From the NCBI GenBank assembly GCA_003439945.1, contig QVRM01002104.1:281276-345275 (forward strand): a DNA stretch of 64,000 nt, in the 5' to 3' direction. Below are positions 33,272 through 46,015 of the stretch, one piece after another. Positions within the stretch are counted from its first letter, which is position 1. Each line of letters starts with the position of its first letter. This stretch comes from Dermanyssus gallinae (lineage: Eukaryota > Arthropoda > Arachnida > Mesostigmata > Dermanyssidae). The position numbers and the translations under genes are program-made. Below the pieces are notes generated by a model. It searched no databases. It was given only the letters and a program-made list of their open reading frames with translations, and was not told where the DNA came from.

Positions 33272-33406
33272 TGTTTTTAATTCTAGGCTATCCTCCATCG
33301 CCTATGGGCTTGGAATTCGCCGTGAGGTATATCTTCAATGCACCGAAAGCCGAACATGGTGAGCTATCTAGGCTTTTCCCAAAAGTTATTGTGCCAGCAT
33401 GGCCGC
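33272..33406 (-). mobile_element. SINE family 1, copy 3 (head missing)
   Basis: Shares the tail TGTTTTTAATTCTAG and the body (GGCTTTTCCCAAAAGT..TTGTG.CAGCATGGCCGC) with copy 1. It stops before the tRNA-like head, as expected for 5' truncation during retroposition. Confidence 0.7.
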
Positions 33407-33462
33407 ACAGAGATCACTTCGTTCCAGAATACATAGAAAACAGCTAGACTTCAATACTCGAC

Positions 33463-33501
<39 letters not shown>

Positions 33502-33900
33502 CCACGTTAGTAAGCCCTATTCAATAAGTGCTTGATCACTGGGAAAATTATACAGGTCTGGAGGCGATCTTAATAGTCAGTCTCAAAGTAAAGTTAGTAT
33601 AGAAGCAGCAGTGCGGGGGAGGTGACACGCGCAAGGCGATGTACTAGGCTGTGCTGCTTTCTATACCTCTGACTAGACTGGCAGAGCGGATAAGGACGGG
33701 CTGGAGTCGACAGTGGGCCAGAATCTTACTGTAGGCAGACAATGTGGTCATCTTTGGTTGCCGTTTTGTAGGGTGAAACAAGCTAACTAACTAAATTCTT
33801 GTATGAGAAGGGCTTGAAGGTTATTTCAGGAAAGACGATACCCATGAAACTTCGAAGAGGCGACCACCATTGCCAATTAAATGTTTCTTTTTACAGCGTC

Positions 33901-33956
<56 letters not shown>

Positions 33957-33961
<5 letters not shown>

Positions 33962-34010
33962 GCTATTAATGTATGGTGTATATATTTACACCATACATTG
34001 ATAGCACAGT
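33957..34010. repeat. 24-bp hairpin next to a (TA)n(GA)n tract
   Basis: ACTGTGCTATTAATGTATGG..., a 6-nt AT loop, and the matching arm with one mismatch that would be G-U in RNA. The loop is too short for a typical animal pre-miRNA. No target duplication or transposon match is visible. Confidence 0.8.
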
Positions 34011-34673
34011 TTCAAATATACACGCTTAAACCTATTCACCTTAGGTTCATGGGATCCATCTAATTACAAGCCTGTTATTGTTGAGTGCGTCTTGTACACA
34101 TGGGCTGGTGGAGATTATGTCCATTTCTCTACATTTCACAATATAGAGTCGATTTGTGTTACTTGCTCCACAGAATTGAAGCGTGGAATTGAAATACACA
34201 ATTATCGGCTTCGTGGCATCGCCCCTTTAAATAGATATGGTGGTGGTACCCATGCCAGATAACCTTGCAATGTAGTGCGCGCTTTTTTTGGCTTCTTTCC
34301 CAACGCGTTGTACAAAAAGCAGGTTTATCAGTAACGTTTTGCACTTCAAAGTTAAAATTGCGCTTTGTGCAAAATAGTTGATACTTGCCTGAGGTTGCTA
34401 AGTCAAAAACGCAGGATGTATTTTGCGGCAGGCCTAAGGAACGTAGGTTGTAAAAACTCAGCTTTGACTCGGCATAAGTCTGACCCTTTTAGCAACGGCG
34501 CAATCTGTCCAGAGCAATAGCTAATCAATGGAAAGATTTGCATCTTAAACAACTGCTTCGCTACTTCCTTAGCGGTCTCCAATAACCGTTATAGCGGCTG
34601 AGGTTTTTGCGTTTGCTTTCTCAATGTGTTACCTGTAGTAGTAGGTAAAATAGTAGCAGATACAATTTACTTT

Positions 34674-34825
34674 TTCGGGCTTACCCTCAGCCGAGATTTA
34701 ACGTCGACGGGACTGCTTTTCCCATTGCTTCATAGACGAAGCCCCATAAAAATGTGCAACGGTGGTGCTCGAACCACGGACCTATGCGGTCGCGAGGCGC
34801 AGACGAATGCACCACTTCACCGGAC
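34674..34825 (-). mobile_element. tRNA-derived SINE, family 2, copy B
   Basis: The minus strand repeats copy A (10094-10262): GTGGTGCATTCGTCTGCGCC, the B box GTGGTTCGAGC, then GAAGCAATGG and GGGTAAGCCCGAAA. Divergence of roughly 20% and small indels separate the copies. Confidence 0.7.
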
Positions 34826-34829
34826 TCGA

Positions 34830-35586
34830 CATCAGATAAAATTTGCTTGCATTCATAGTAAACTCATGGAAGCTGCAGACGCCATTCGATTCTACTAGGG
34901 TGCACATATGCAGGACGCCAGGCAGAACAACGCGTAATTTGTTTACCTAAATAAGCTTGCAGTGCGTGCTTATGAGCCTACGAGGTTACGAGGCTGTGTT
35001 GAAAATCAGCAATAGTAATGTTGTTGGTTTCTAGTACCAGGAAGGAGCCTGTATGTAGCCCAGGCAGTGCACAGATGATGAATCAATAAACTTGCACTTT
35101 GCGCTTCCCAAGCTTGGCTGCGTGGGGTGACCGCTACCTTCGACTGGGGTTTATTGACTTTATTGACTCAGGCTTGGGATGGGTTCAGGTGGGCAAAGCG
35201 GGATGCTACTACTTTGCGTGCGGCAACCTGCAAACACGAAGACCCGTCTTAGTGCATATTAGCAGCTTCTGCGTATCTTTAGCGTGCACCGTAACGGACC
35301 GGTCTGTGATGGGTTGGACTACGTAATGCTGTATTACCACCCCTAGTCTAGGGTGTATTCGAATTGGTTAAGACGGGGGGGGGGGGGGGGGGGCTAAAGG
35401 AGGCCCCAAACCCCAACACAATAATCATTGATCATCTCTCTACTTACGGCCTTGTCGTTGTACAACCGATTCCCGTCGGTAGCGCTAACAACGGCAACAG
35501 CAGCAGCAAAAACACACAAAAACTATTACACTGTGATGTCGTCACGTGACGTCTATTATAATAAATAGGCGTCATTGCTAAAAAAA

Positions 35587-35623
<37 letters not shown>

Positions 35624-36048
35624 GGAGAAGAAGTGACAGAGACGAATGGAAAATTCATCATAAGCAATGAGTGGGCTGTTGTGCAGTGGGATGGGTGCGG
35701 GACGCGACGACAGCATTTTTCGAAAAGGTGTCGTTGGTTGCCGTGAATTTCTCTCACTTTTTTCTTCCTCTGGTTTAATCGCTCGTCTGGTCGTCAATCG
35801 TCGGGATATTTTTCCATCTCGACGCTTCCTTTACTTCGTTGTTCACAGTTTGCTTGTGATGTTGCAACGGGGTGCTTGACAGCGAGCACGGGGGAGGGGG
35901 GGGGGGCGCTAGATGTACACTCATACATCATCTATGCATACCGCAAGGTGTCTGAGAAAATGATTATTGCCCCAGGCGATGACACATAACAGCAGGAGGT
36001 AACCCTTTAAATAAAGTCGTATTAGATGAAACCTGTCAAACTGTAGCG

Positions 36049-36085
<37 letters not shown>

Positions 36086-36153
36086 TGCTCTGTTCATGAA
36101 GCAGTATTTCACATATATTGTTATTTTACTGAAGTCACACGACAAATGGTTGT

Positions 36154-36196
<43 letters not shown>

Positions 36197-36818
36197 AGAG
36201 TTTTAGGAATTTATTTTTACCTAAAACCGCCCGAATTCTAGAATTGCCGCTGTTGTAGTCCTCATTGCCATTGTCGATGGCGGCAGTTTTCTTAGTCATA
36301 AACAGAAATTTCCATCGACTTTCTATGCTAACAACAGTAGCATTCGGGATTCGGCATTACGTTGCCTGAGGTGCATTTAGCAAGGTGTACGACGCACCGG
36401 AGTCCCAATTTGCCATCTGAGAGCATATGCAGGTCACAGGCGCGTTTTATGTTTAAAGTGTTCAAAGTTAAGATTTTTAGGCACACCACATCCTAAAAAT
36501 ATTCAGGGTAATATTTGCTCAGAAACTATAAAAGCTCTTTTCAAGCTGTGCGCCAACCAGAATGCAGTTACGTCTATAGATCTACCGCGATCATAACTCG
36601 CCACACATACATGTGCATAATTTTCACAATTTGTTGAACGACATGTCCCAGATATGATGAGCTTCCCCAGAACCTGCTTAAGGTGCTTGCAGAATTTCTC
36701 TTTACGTTTGCTCTTCGGTTTTCAGTTGAACTTGCAAACAACTTCTCGATCGCATAATTTACAGGCCAGTTGTCGCTAGACAGTAGCAGTGGGCATGTAT
36801 GTTTTATGAATCTTAAAA

Positions 36819-36857
<39 letters not shown>

Positions 36858-37100
36858 TAATAGCATCACTTGCCTACAATTTCAAAATCTTCATGCCGAC
36901 TACAGCACCAGAGGGGGACGCTGCTCTGATGTAACAAAAATAAATATTTCGTGTATACGCACACGTTCGGAGGGACCCAAATGGCATGTTCCTACCCTAA
37001 ATGATTGATTACATTGAATAAATGAACTTATCCAATATTATGTGTTATATTATCTGTACCAGATTACGCAACTGTAACGGAACTGCAACTAACAAGGCCT
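34830..37100. other. Gene-poor stretch with microsatellites
   Basis: Contains a run of 19 G at 35375-35393 and (TA)n tracts at 35588-35621, 36050-36081, 36157-36191 and 36823-36853. No motif-bearing ORF seen. Confidence 0.4.
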
Positions 37101-37109
37101 CTCATCAGG

Positions 37110-37640
37110 GTAAGGGGTACTTATCGACCGAAAAGGTTTTGGCGACTGTTTTCTGGAATGTAAAAGATATTCTATTGATTGGCTATTTTTTCCACAAAAA
37201 GCGATTTTTTTTGGCAGAGCGATAACTAACGCAACTCCTTGGACTAGCTAAAAATGCATCACAGGACAGCGGCCCGTGATCCGAAAGAGAAATGTATTGT
37301 TTTACCACGAGAATGTGTCCGCCCACGCCTATATTTTTTCCATATAGTAAACCACAAGCCCCGTGCGATTATTATCTGTTTGGAAAACTTTAAGGTCTCT
37401 TGCGATTATGATCTGTTTAAAAGACCTCATGGCCACTTGCGATTATGATCTGTTTGAAAAACCTCAAGAAGCATCTCTTCCGAAAGAGATATCAAAGCAA
37501 CAATGATACGATGTGCGCCGTAGACAAGTATTTTGGGTCTAAAGACCCTGAATATTTTGCTCTTAGTATAAAAGCTGTTGAGGATCGTTGGAGAGGTATT
37601 GAGTTTCAAGAGGGGTCTGCACGAAACAATACGATTCGTG
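37110..37640 (+). mobile_element. Decayed mariner-like transposase, C-terminal half
   Basis: Across shifting frames the strand reads KVLATVFWNVKDILLIGYF (mariner 'kvmatvFWDa.giilidy'), then KEKCIVLPRECVRP, then CDYYLFGK, and finally FGSKDPEYFALSIKAVEDRW (mariner 'f......ey...gi..l..RW'). Stops and frameshifts abound. The DYxLF segment is tandemly triplicated (next entry). No terminal repeats were identified. Confidence 0.65.
37364..37474 (+). repeat. 37-bp tandem triplication inside the mariner remnant
   Basis: TGCGATTAT(T/G)ATCTGTTT starts at 37364, 37401 and 37438, an exact 37-bp period. The unit holds the codons around the transposase DYxLF motif. Since 37 is not a multiple of three, each unit shifts the frame, so the duplication arose in, or helped create, a dead copy. 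Confidence 0.85.
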
Positions 37641-37690
37641 GTCTCCGTCCATTTGTTGCTTGTATTCCATATTATGGACTTTTCGATTTA

Positions 37691-37693
<3 letters not shown>

Positions 37694-37767
<74 letters not shown>
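37694..37767. repeat. (TA)n microsatellite
   Basis: About 36 units directly after the mariner remnant at 37110-37640. Mariners insert at TA, so the association may be causal. Confidence 0.98.
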
Positions 37768-37770
<3 letters not shown>

Positions 37771-38939
37771 TTCTTTGTGCAGTTTCAGAATGATTTATGC
37801 GACGGTTTCAACCGTATCCTGAGAATCAGACACTACGGTTTGCACTCAGTGATTTGTAGTGTTCTGTTTAGTTAATAATAACGCGCTAATAACTGACCGA
37901 GTTGTTATTGTTGTGGTTGTTGGTGTCGCTGCTGCCGTAGTTTTTGTCTGCACCAGCAGTATTATTGTTGATATGATTGATCGTTCTTAGTATTGGCATT
38001 ACGACTAGTACTTTGTTGTACTTCGTTGTTTTCCGTGCCGCAACTAATGATGACACGTTTGTTGTTGTTGTTGTTGCTTTCTTTCCCGTCAGCGTTGATC
38101 TAAACACATATTTTTTTTTATTGCAGCTCTTGTTTATATTGTTGTTATGCCGAAGTAGTCAAGCGGTTCCACTAGGTTCGACGAAAAGTTCTTTATATCG
38201 TCGTCACCGCTTACTTATTCACCTGCTTAACGGCTTGGCTTGGCGCTAAACTAGACAGATGACTGGCGTACGCGATTGCTCGTTGATTTACTAGTGATTA
38301 TTGGCGTTAGCAATTCGTCGACTCGTTTTGGCTACCGTCATAGACGGAAACAATTTCGAAACAGATTAAGTTGTACATGTGAAAAAAAGAAGTCGAAAGA
38401 GAGTGCGCGCAAGCTTAGTAGACTTGCCTGCAAAAGGGATAATCGTGCACGGTGTCTACGTAGGAATTATTGTACAATCGAAAATTGCATTCATAACATT
38501 TGTGTCGTGACAGCTCTCCCACTAGCCCAAGCGATGTGATGATTTTCGCCAATACTAGAGAGGTTAAACGCCAAGACTAGTTACGATTCATTTCATGAGC
38601 GCCACAGCCGTGTCCTCACAACTTGATTTTATTAAAAGTAAATACAATTATTGATAAAACATTGTTCTGCTGCTAAAAAGTGTCGCAAAGCTGTTTATAG
38701 AATTTATTTAGTAGATAGGATTTTATCACAGGTTTTAAAATAAATGAGTGCTTGCACTGCATTGCACTTTAACTTAGTCACCCAGCTAGAGTCACCCCCA
38801 TGCGCAAAACAGCACCGGCAAGTTTGCAAGTTTTCTTTAGACCGCTAGAGCATAACGCAAATGAAGTGTTCCTGTAAGAGCCTTATCCGAAATCGCATTC
38901 AGGTACTTAGCCATGAGCATGGGTGTCGTTGTGCCCTTC

Positions 38940-39850
38940 CAGGTATTAGTTAATATTCTGTGGAGGCCGCTTCAGGCCGTTATAGGTAATTGCTTCTGTT
39001 TGCAAGCCAATTCGAGATCTAGTGCGTGGAGGTACGGACCTAGTACGGATCCCTGGGGGTAATGCTGTGAATGCATAGTGACTGCACGCTATTGTAGAAT
39101 AGATGCTCGGTCTTTTAGATACGACGCTTGGATACACTGTTAATAGAGAAAGGCGCCTTTATCTACAAGTGCGTTGTTTATGGTGTCCCGCGAAAGCGTG
39201 TGAAGCGCGTGTTTGGCATATCAGAGGGTATCCAGGCAATGCGACAGGTTTGTATTTAGCGCCGTTCTCTGTGCTTCAGTTAAGTTTAGCACTTTGCTCA
39301 TGGCTGAATGTGTGGAGGGTCGGGCTCGGGAACCGTGCTGGTTTTCCAACAGCGCCTTCTCGTCTTCTAGCTCCGTTGCTAGTCCCCTGTTGTTAATGCA
39401 TTCAGCTGCATTGGATATGCAGGAGAGCATGCCTTTAAGGCAGTCCCTTTGCGGTCTACCGGGTTTCGGTCTAAAGGTCGAACGTGCCGTATAAACAGGC
39501 GTAAGGCGGGGAGGACGGTATCTGACCCCAGTGCTTATCTTGGCTATATGTGTTCGGCTAAGATTCTAATATCTTAAATTAAGATTGACGTAAAGGTAAG
39601 GTCTGTACTCTTCTCAATACGCATTGGCTGCGGCCGGCGTCCCTGCGGGACGAACACAATTATAGTCGGTCAGGATATTTCTACTGCTAGTGGCGGCTCT
39701 GCGTAGCGCATTTTGTTACGCACGATCTTGTGTCTTTTGTCACAGGGTTATCTACCTTTTATAGGTAGCAAAGTTTGGTGGCGGATCCTTCGCTTTCCAG
39801 CGGTCTGGCCATTGCGCCAGTGGAATGGGGAGCTGTCGATGATGGTGTGG
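38940..39850 (-). mobile_element. Decayed LINE reverse transcriptase
   Basis: Minus-strand pieces in RT order: FPDRWKAKD-like segment (about 39800), LLENQHGSRARPSTHSA (about 39350, the 'enQ.GFR.grST.da' block) and YPQGSVLGPYLHALDLEL (about 39050, the 'vPQGsvLGPlLf' block). Frames change between pieces, so it is a pseudogene; the clade is not resolved. Confidence 0.6.
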
Positions 39851-40838
39851 ACGGATAGAAAAGAGAGACTAGACGGCAAGGCTCGCCAAGAGGATCGCCG
39901 CAGATTGCAATGCGGCACTGGGCGTCTAGTGTCCCTCCGCGAGCAGGACCCACTCAGTGCATGGAGCATACGCGTAGACTAAGGAGCGGGACGCAGCATG
40001 GAACTCCACTTCCCCGGTATTGAGGTGATGGCTCACAATTCCGAACAAGGAGAGGGTGAGAGAGGTGGCTTTGAGTGGGTAGCACGCGCGGATTGGAACG
40101 AGTGTTATACTCTCCCCCGGCGTTTAGTCCCACACTGGGTGTAATTTAGCCTGAGAAAACTTTGCCGTTGTGTGGGAAGAAAGAACTAGGAGAGAGTTAA
40201 ATGGTTGAGAAGCTTTAGACTGACCCGGGTTGCCCAATATAGAAGCATCTCTGCTTTCTTGATTGTTTGCTGTTGGTTTGTTCAAAATGAGAAGAACCAC
40301 CCTGCCACGGCAATTTGACGCGTTGTTCGATACATTTTAAATCATCTCAAAATTCATAGTAATTGTAACGGTCGAATAGTTAGGCCATCCCGATTGAAGT
40401 TAAGTACAACTTAAGTGCAGTGCCAGAAACAAGAACAACCACAGTAATATGCTAACATAAATAATTGAGGGGACAATATTATGTATAATTATATTTTAAC
40501 GCCCTCGCTGGGTAATAGGACATTTACAACAAAGGATCACATCTTGTCGTGCCAGCCCGGCTATTGAGCGGGACATTGTGTGGCACGGCACCTATTGCAC
40601 TTCATTTAACATCGCATGCCTATACGTCTATCGTAAAGCTCGTGACACACAGCATGCTGCAAGTTATGTGTAATGCAGATGCCGGTACCACATGCCTTTC
40701 CTTTCCCTTTGCTCTCCACCATGTTCGTCATCGCCGTAGTTTTAAAAGTAAACAAATATATCTCTAGTTTTAAGAATAAACAAATGTATCCCTAGTTTTG
40801 AGAATAAACAAATATATTCTTAGTTTTAAAAATAAACA

Positions 40839-40875
<37 letters not shown>

Positions 40876-41467
40876 AGCTTTACGCTAATAGTCTTATATA
40901 CCGTTCAAAAGCTTCCGGTCTGTTCGAGCCCCACCGCGCGTGAAGTTAGTCTGTCAACAGGCGATTTCCCTTCACAATCCTAACAAATCTAAATCTGAAA
41001 GTACTTGACTTCTCCTTTTCAAGGAAAATAACCTGGCTCGATAGAGTAATCCTTACTCCCCAATCCCCATTTTTGTTCACATGAGTTGTATTCCGTAGGT
41101 AGCTATTGGTTCCACCTTGATTATAAACCATACCACTGCTGCATGCAAGGATAACGCTGCAGCCCTTGTCGTTTTTTCACACCTTTTTCTCGACTATCCT
41201 GCATATAAGCTCAAAACTGAATCCACGTCATCGTAAAGATGATTCCCATTAGGCACACTTGTTCACAGATTTAATCATTTTTCGATCCTTTAATAATTGT
41301 CCAGCCAAGTCTCTTTCGAAGCACAACAGAAAGTAACATTATTGATAATCACACAGACGTTTACTGCGATATGCCTAATAGCCGCAAAATTTAATTTTGT
41401 GCGTGAACCACAAAAACTATAAAGAATGCAAATAACTCATCCTTCAATTTGCTGTTAGACACGTCTC

Positions 41468-41541
<74 letters not shown>
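41468..41541. repeat. (TA)n microsatellite
   Basis: About 36 units with one interruption near the start. Confidence 0.98.
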
Positions 41542-42645
41542 CAGTACCCCTCATTTCCCAAACATTTCAGACGACCCTGGACATAACCGGCCTCGCTTTG
41601 GCTAGCAAGTTGCACAAATGTGTCTACTTCGATCCTGTTCGTATGACAAATAGATTATACAATTTCTCTTAGCTTGAGGGAATGATTATATAGTACCGTT
41701 CGCATGAGACGCAACTCCAAGAACATCATTATTAACTAAATTAAGTGAAAGATCATTTCAGTTTGTCTATCGTACCGATGAGCGATTACGTGATGAATAT
41801 TTTTATGATTACTGTGGATAACGTGATGAATTACATTAGCATCACGTGGAACACGCCCAAGAGTCTGCAATGATCGGTGGCAACGAAACCGAGTAGCATA
41901 AGTCAGTGTAACTATAAAACGAATGTCTAGCCTGCAAGTCTGCAAACACGAACTGTCGTTAAAGGTTTGTTACTCTTACCGTCCTAGTATTGACTCACCT
42001 TTCATGAACAGCAACAAATCTGTCTCACGTCAACTAAGCAAATATGAATTGCTAGGACAATTTTTGTATGTACGTTCCAATAACTTAAGAAATCAGCGCG
42101 GGGTCAGTTCATAAACAGATAGTTTGTTTAGCGGATGGCCAAATAGGTGCATGCAAATTCAAATTACTCGCTTATTTGGCGATTAGTTACCTTTCTCTTC
42201 CAGAAGTACGTGTAGTGAAAACAATACATGTATGGCCTTGATAATTGTACTACACACCCTTTATTTAATAATAAAATTGATTTTTATGCTTAGGCTAAGC
42301 TAGTGCTCCTAATATGCCAATGTGGCATGCAGAAGAGGCGTCAAGTACTGCATTAGTGGGACGAAGCTTGTGAAAGACGGCATCGAAGGTATATTAAACT
42401 TCATGCATCCTGTTCGTTTGCAACGTCGATTTGTTTCTTAAATGTCGCAAGTTTTTCTGGCCAATAACGTTCCAGTAGCCTATTTCCAAGTCTAATCTGA
42501 ATAAGTCCAACGCGGAACTCTAACACGAATTTTCTGTTCGGCGTGCTCTATTACTTGTCGCAACGGTACGTTTGCCTAGGTAAGCTTGCACGATGAATAT
42601 GCAAATCTAGATGTGCGTTGAACGATCTTCCATGCGCTGAAAGAA

Positions 42646-42647
42646 GC

Positions 42648-42709
<62 letters not shown>

Positions 42710-42710
42710 T
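42646..42710. repeat. (AAT)n microsatellite
   Basis: About 21 perfect units. Confidence 0.98.
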
Positions 42711-42929
42711 TATGTCCCCATGTCCAGTTACTAAATTTTTTTTTATCGACATTGAAAGGATCTAGGAAGGTATTGAGACTGTTGATACACATTTCGTAAC
42801 ACGGATGTCGAGAACACAAACTGCGCCGATCGGTAGCCAATAGATTCAGTTGTTACTCATGGCATAACAATCATGGCACTTTCATGATATTTATTTATGT
42901 TAGCAGACCATCTCCCTGTTTAGCCCATA

Positions 42930-43590
42930 GGCTACAATTCTAGGATGCTCTCAAGTAAGACTGCAAGATAAGGTTTTAAAAATTCGCAATATTCTTGTTG
43001 TTTTTCGCTGCTTAATATAATCAATAAGGTGAGCAGCCAGGCCTCTAAATCTCTGGAAAAAAAGCGCTAAGCCAATCAATCACAGAAGAGTACAATTTGT
43101 CCTTCCATTTACTCACTGATTCAGAACGTGATTTAGAAACATGTCTGAAAAAAGGCACTACGGTGAAATATAAGTTACTATATGAAGGGGAGAAAGAGGC
43201 CATAAAAAGAAAGTGGTGTGGAGCTAATATGTAAGAGATCCATAAATATAAGGCGATGGTTTACATTCACCACATCCATCGCGTTAAACATATACGTCTT
43301 TGACGTTACAGAAAAGCCTAGTGTAGTGTCACATCGAAGACGACGACGACGACAAAAATAACAACACTGACGATGACAACACTCGAACAACAACGACTCT
43401 GAAGTAACAACAAAAATAACAACCACACAAATGATCAAATACATGGGAGATGAATACCGAGAAACACGTAAGCATAGCGAAAACCAAACAAACGACACTC
43501 ATAATGACGGCAACCGGAATCAACATTAAGACTCAATCGCAACTGGTTGAGAAATGTGCAGCGAGCGTAGATTGCGAACGTGTGTAGTAC
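42930..43590. repeat. Local duplication pair 1, left copy
   Basis: Diverged homologue of 46530-47180 in the same orientation. Shared blocks include AATATTCTTGTTGTT/AATGTTCTTGTTGTT, the AATAA(G/A)GTG.(G/A)CAGCCA segment, CATCCATCGCGTTA/TATCCATTGCGTTA and AACAAAAATAACAAC, spread over more than 500 bp. Confidence 0.65.
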
Positions 43591-43648
43591 AAGTCTACAT
43601 AGGCACGCTTTTTATGCAACAAAGATGTTTTATGAGTGGCACACTCAA

Positions 43649-43679
<31 letters not shown>

Positions 43680-43920
43680 GACATCGACAACAGGTTGTGG
43701 GTGCACCACCAGAAATAAGGATGTGTGCGTGCCATCCTGGCGTTTGGCCGATCATCATTAGAACAGACAGAATACGAGGAGCTGTAATGAACATTGTTTC
43801 GCTACAGACCCCACAATCGTGGCCAATATGTACAAAAACGAGTGTACAGCGCGGCCGGCTTGAATTGCAAAGAAACGCGTGTGCACAAAAGATGGACACC
43901 TGCAGGCCGAACTATAAGTA

Positions 43921-44213
43921 TTGGGTCTACAAAAAAGTTTTTTTCGGGGAAAAAATGGAAAAATCGAAAAGACTTTTTGGTCTTCAAAAACGTTTTTTTC
44001 GGAAAAAAAAACTGGGAAAAGCCGAAAATACTTTTTGGTCTACAAAAAGTTTTTTCGGAGGAAAAAAAGGGAAAAACTGAGGAAAACCGAAAATACTTTT
44101 TGATCTTCCAAAAAGTTTTTTCGGGTAAAAACGGAAAAAACAAAAAAACTTTTTGGTCTACAAAAAAGTTGTTTCGGAAAAAAATGGAAAAAAACGAAAA
44201 AACTTTTTTGTAA
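43921..44213 (+). repeat. A/T-rich minisatellite, about five 53-65-bp units
   Basis: Each unit runs GGTCTACAAAAAAGTTTTTT, then CGG, an A-rich block and CTTTTT. Unit starts are near 43923, 43979, 44037, 44102 and 44155. Every junction places ACTTTTT against AAAAAGT, so adjoining units can form hairpins. The frame stays open on both strands (repeat peptide with STKKFF and GKNGK), but I see no reason to call it a gene. Confidence 0.9.
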
Positions 44214-44604
44214 ACCTACTAAAAAAGCGCTAGCCAGCTACAACTCCACAACAACCTTCCAACCAGCACCACCCTCCCACCCCATAATTGCCATGGCGAC
44301 GACAGCAACAACAACAACAACAATGTTGCGATGTCGACAGCCGTAAATATGTAGTTTCTTCATCTGGTCGTCTTTTGATTCCATAAGCCACCAGTCTGTC
44401 AGTTGTTGCTCACAAGATAGCAAATCATCCCGTGTAAAATAGAAATACAGCTCGGAAAACAACTCTAAAATCGAAAAGCAGCGCTCACTAAAACAATTAC
44501 AGAGAGTTAACAACCGTAAGAACAACAATAACTATGGTCATCACTTTCGCAGTGTCAAACACACACACATATGGGCATCCTTATGCGTATGCATTTTTTA
44601 TAAA

Positions 44605-45491
44605 TGACTAATTGAAAAGTGCAGTTTGCACACACGGACAGCACGGCAGGAAAGCTCAGCTGCAAATGTAGACCGGTAGTGTGGGGCTCTAACCCACTAA
44701 AAAACAGTCATGTCCTCATCCCCACACTCAACTGGGAACTGCACAAGCAATACTTTAAACAATTTAGGGGGGAGTGAATAGTAGCGTGCTTATCTTAGCT
44801 GCCCTGGAGTGCCTCACGGGCCCTTGTTAAGGAAAAACGATTCTTCACTTCCTTAGCGTGCATAATACGTTTGATTGTACGAGCTATAAGATTCCAGTCA
44901 TCACGTGAGTTCATAGGAAGGTGCATCAGCTTCTTAAGACTGCTGTCACTTGCTGTGGTTAAGTCCCTGCGTAATGGAGCCCAGGCCGGGCACAGCAATA
45001 TTGTGTGTCCCGGCGTATCCGCGGTTGTTCCTTCACAGTGCTTCCAGAGTGGCGTATCTGCTTCTCCTATTCAAAACAGGTAACTCTCGAAGTTGCCATG
45101 CCCTGTGAGCACTTGAGTCACGTGGTGTGTCAACTCGCCGCCGGGCCGGTTAATCAACGCCTTAATGTCCGGAATCAGAGCCTTTACACGGGCCACAGGT
45201 GCCCCGTCCTGTATGGCGTCCCATTTATTTTGCCAAGAAATCAAATTTTTCTCTTTTTCCTTCCTTATTGTTTGTCGGTTCCGCCCACAAGCGACGACGT
45301 TCGTCGGCCTTCAGGCCCCAAGGGATCGTATCAGCCAGTACAAGGACAGCCGCCGTGCTGACCGTCTTGTAGGCCATCGTAATCCGTAATGCCGCGATGC
45401 ATTGGGTCTTGCGCATCAGCGCCCTGTTGCGGGCCAGGGTCAGTGCGGTTAGTGGCCACATCGGGGCCGTGACTAAATTGGACACACCCAC
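44605..45491 (-). mobile_element. R1/I-type LINE, 3' coding end and 3' UTR
   Basis: The minus strand encodes a post-RT block (AALRITMAYKTVSTAAVLVL), then QVLTGHGNFESYLF, a stop, DTPGHTILLCPAW and a C-terminal helix region ending ALQGS-stop at 44795. This order (RT thumb, LTGHG..y, C..C..D...H.l..C) is typical of R1/I-group ORF2 ends. A homologous 3' UTR-like block follows to 44605. At least one in-frame stop makes it a pseudogene. Confidence 0.75.
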
Positions 45492-45544
45492 ACTTTCTTT
45501 AACAGAGATTTACTGGTAATATGAATGATGTACACCGGGCGTCG

Positions 45545-46015
45545 TTCTTAGAGCCACGGTAGCGTGGGACTCATAAACCCACCAAAAGCCAGTCATCGTT
45601 TTCTTTGCCCTTTGCCGGGGGTGGTCACAGTGCTGCCTTTGCGAGATTACTTTACCTGGCCACTTTATTTTGCCATTAGAGCTGACATTGGCAATTTGTG
45701 CGGCAGTTATTTTTGCTTTGGAGACAAATCTGCGGATTTGCTTACTATAAAGCAGGATTAATTATCCTTGAGGAACGCATTTACAAGGGTCTAACATGTC
45801 AGGGACTTCCCGCCCGTATGTTTAAAGACAATAGCTCTCGCTACCTATTGAAAAAGGCACGGCGTTCATAGCAGTGCCTTACATTGTCCGCCTCACCTGA
45901 GTTGCACATACGGCATATGGGGAGGGGGGGGGACAGCTTTACCAATGCGGTGTAGGTGTCGCTGAAAGCAGACACTGTGGCCTGTTAGCAGTTGTGCGAC
46001 TGAGAAGGTAAGCGA
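45545..46015 (-). mobile_element. Second R1/I-type LINE 3' fragment
   Basis: The minus strand at 46010-45880 reads SVAQLLTGHSVCFQRHLHRI then CRMCNSGEADNV, the same C-terminal zinc-finger region as the neighbouring fragment but clearly diverged. The block at 45545-45660 resembles the 3' UTR of that copy. The two fragments lie head to tail. Confidence 0.65.

Larger units (their letters stand above)
39990..42900. other. Gene-poor stretch
   Basis: AT-rich sequence with (TA)n at 40838-40860 followed by a T run, (TA)n at 41468-41541 and (AAT)n at 42646-42710. No ORF with a motif. Confidence 0.4.

Noticed and set aside
34305..34325. Resemblance of TTGTACAAAAAGCAGG to a cloning recombination site
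   Set aside because: Only part of such a site matches and the flanks are native-looking, so it is coincidence.
40920..40945. Possible Pol III B box (GTTCGAGCCCCACCG)
   Set aside because: No A box or cloverleaf around it and no second copy of its flanks seen; a similar isolated motif at about 63498 fails in the same way.
44238..44528. Minus-strand frame after an acceptor-like TTGTTTTAG, with CFSILELFSELYFYFTRDD, as the missing first nrf-6-like exon
   Set aside because: It lacks the Trp-Ala and Cys spacing expected of the NRF start, its donor phase does not fit, and it is 18 kb away.
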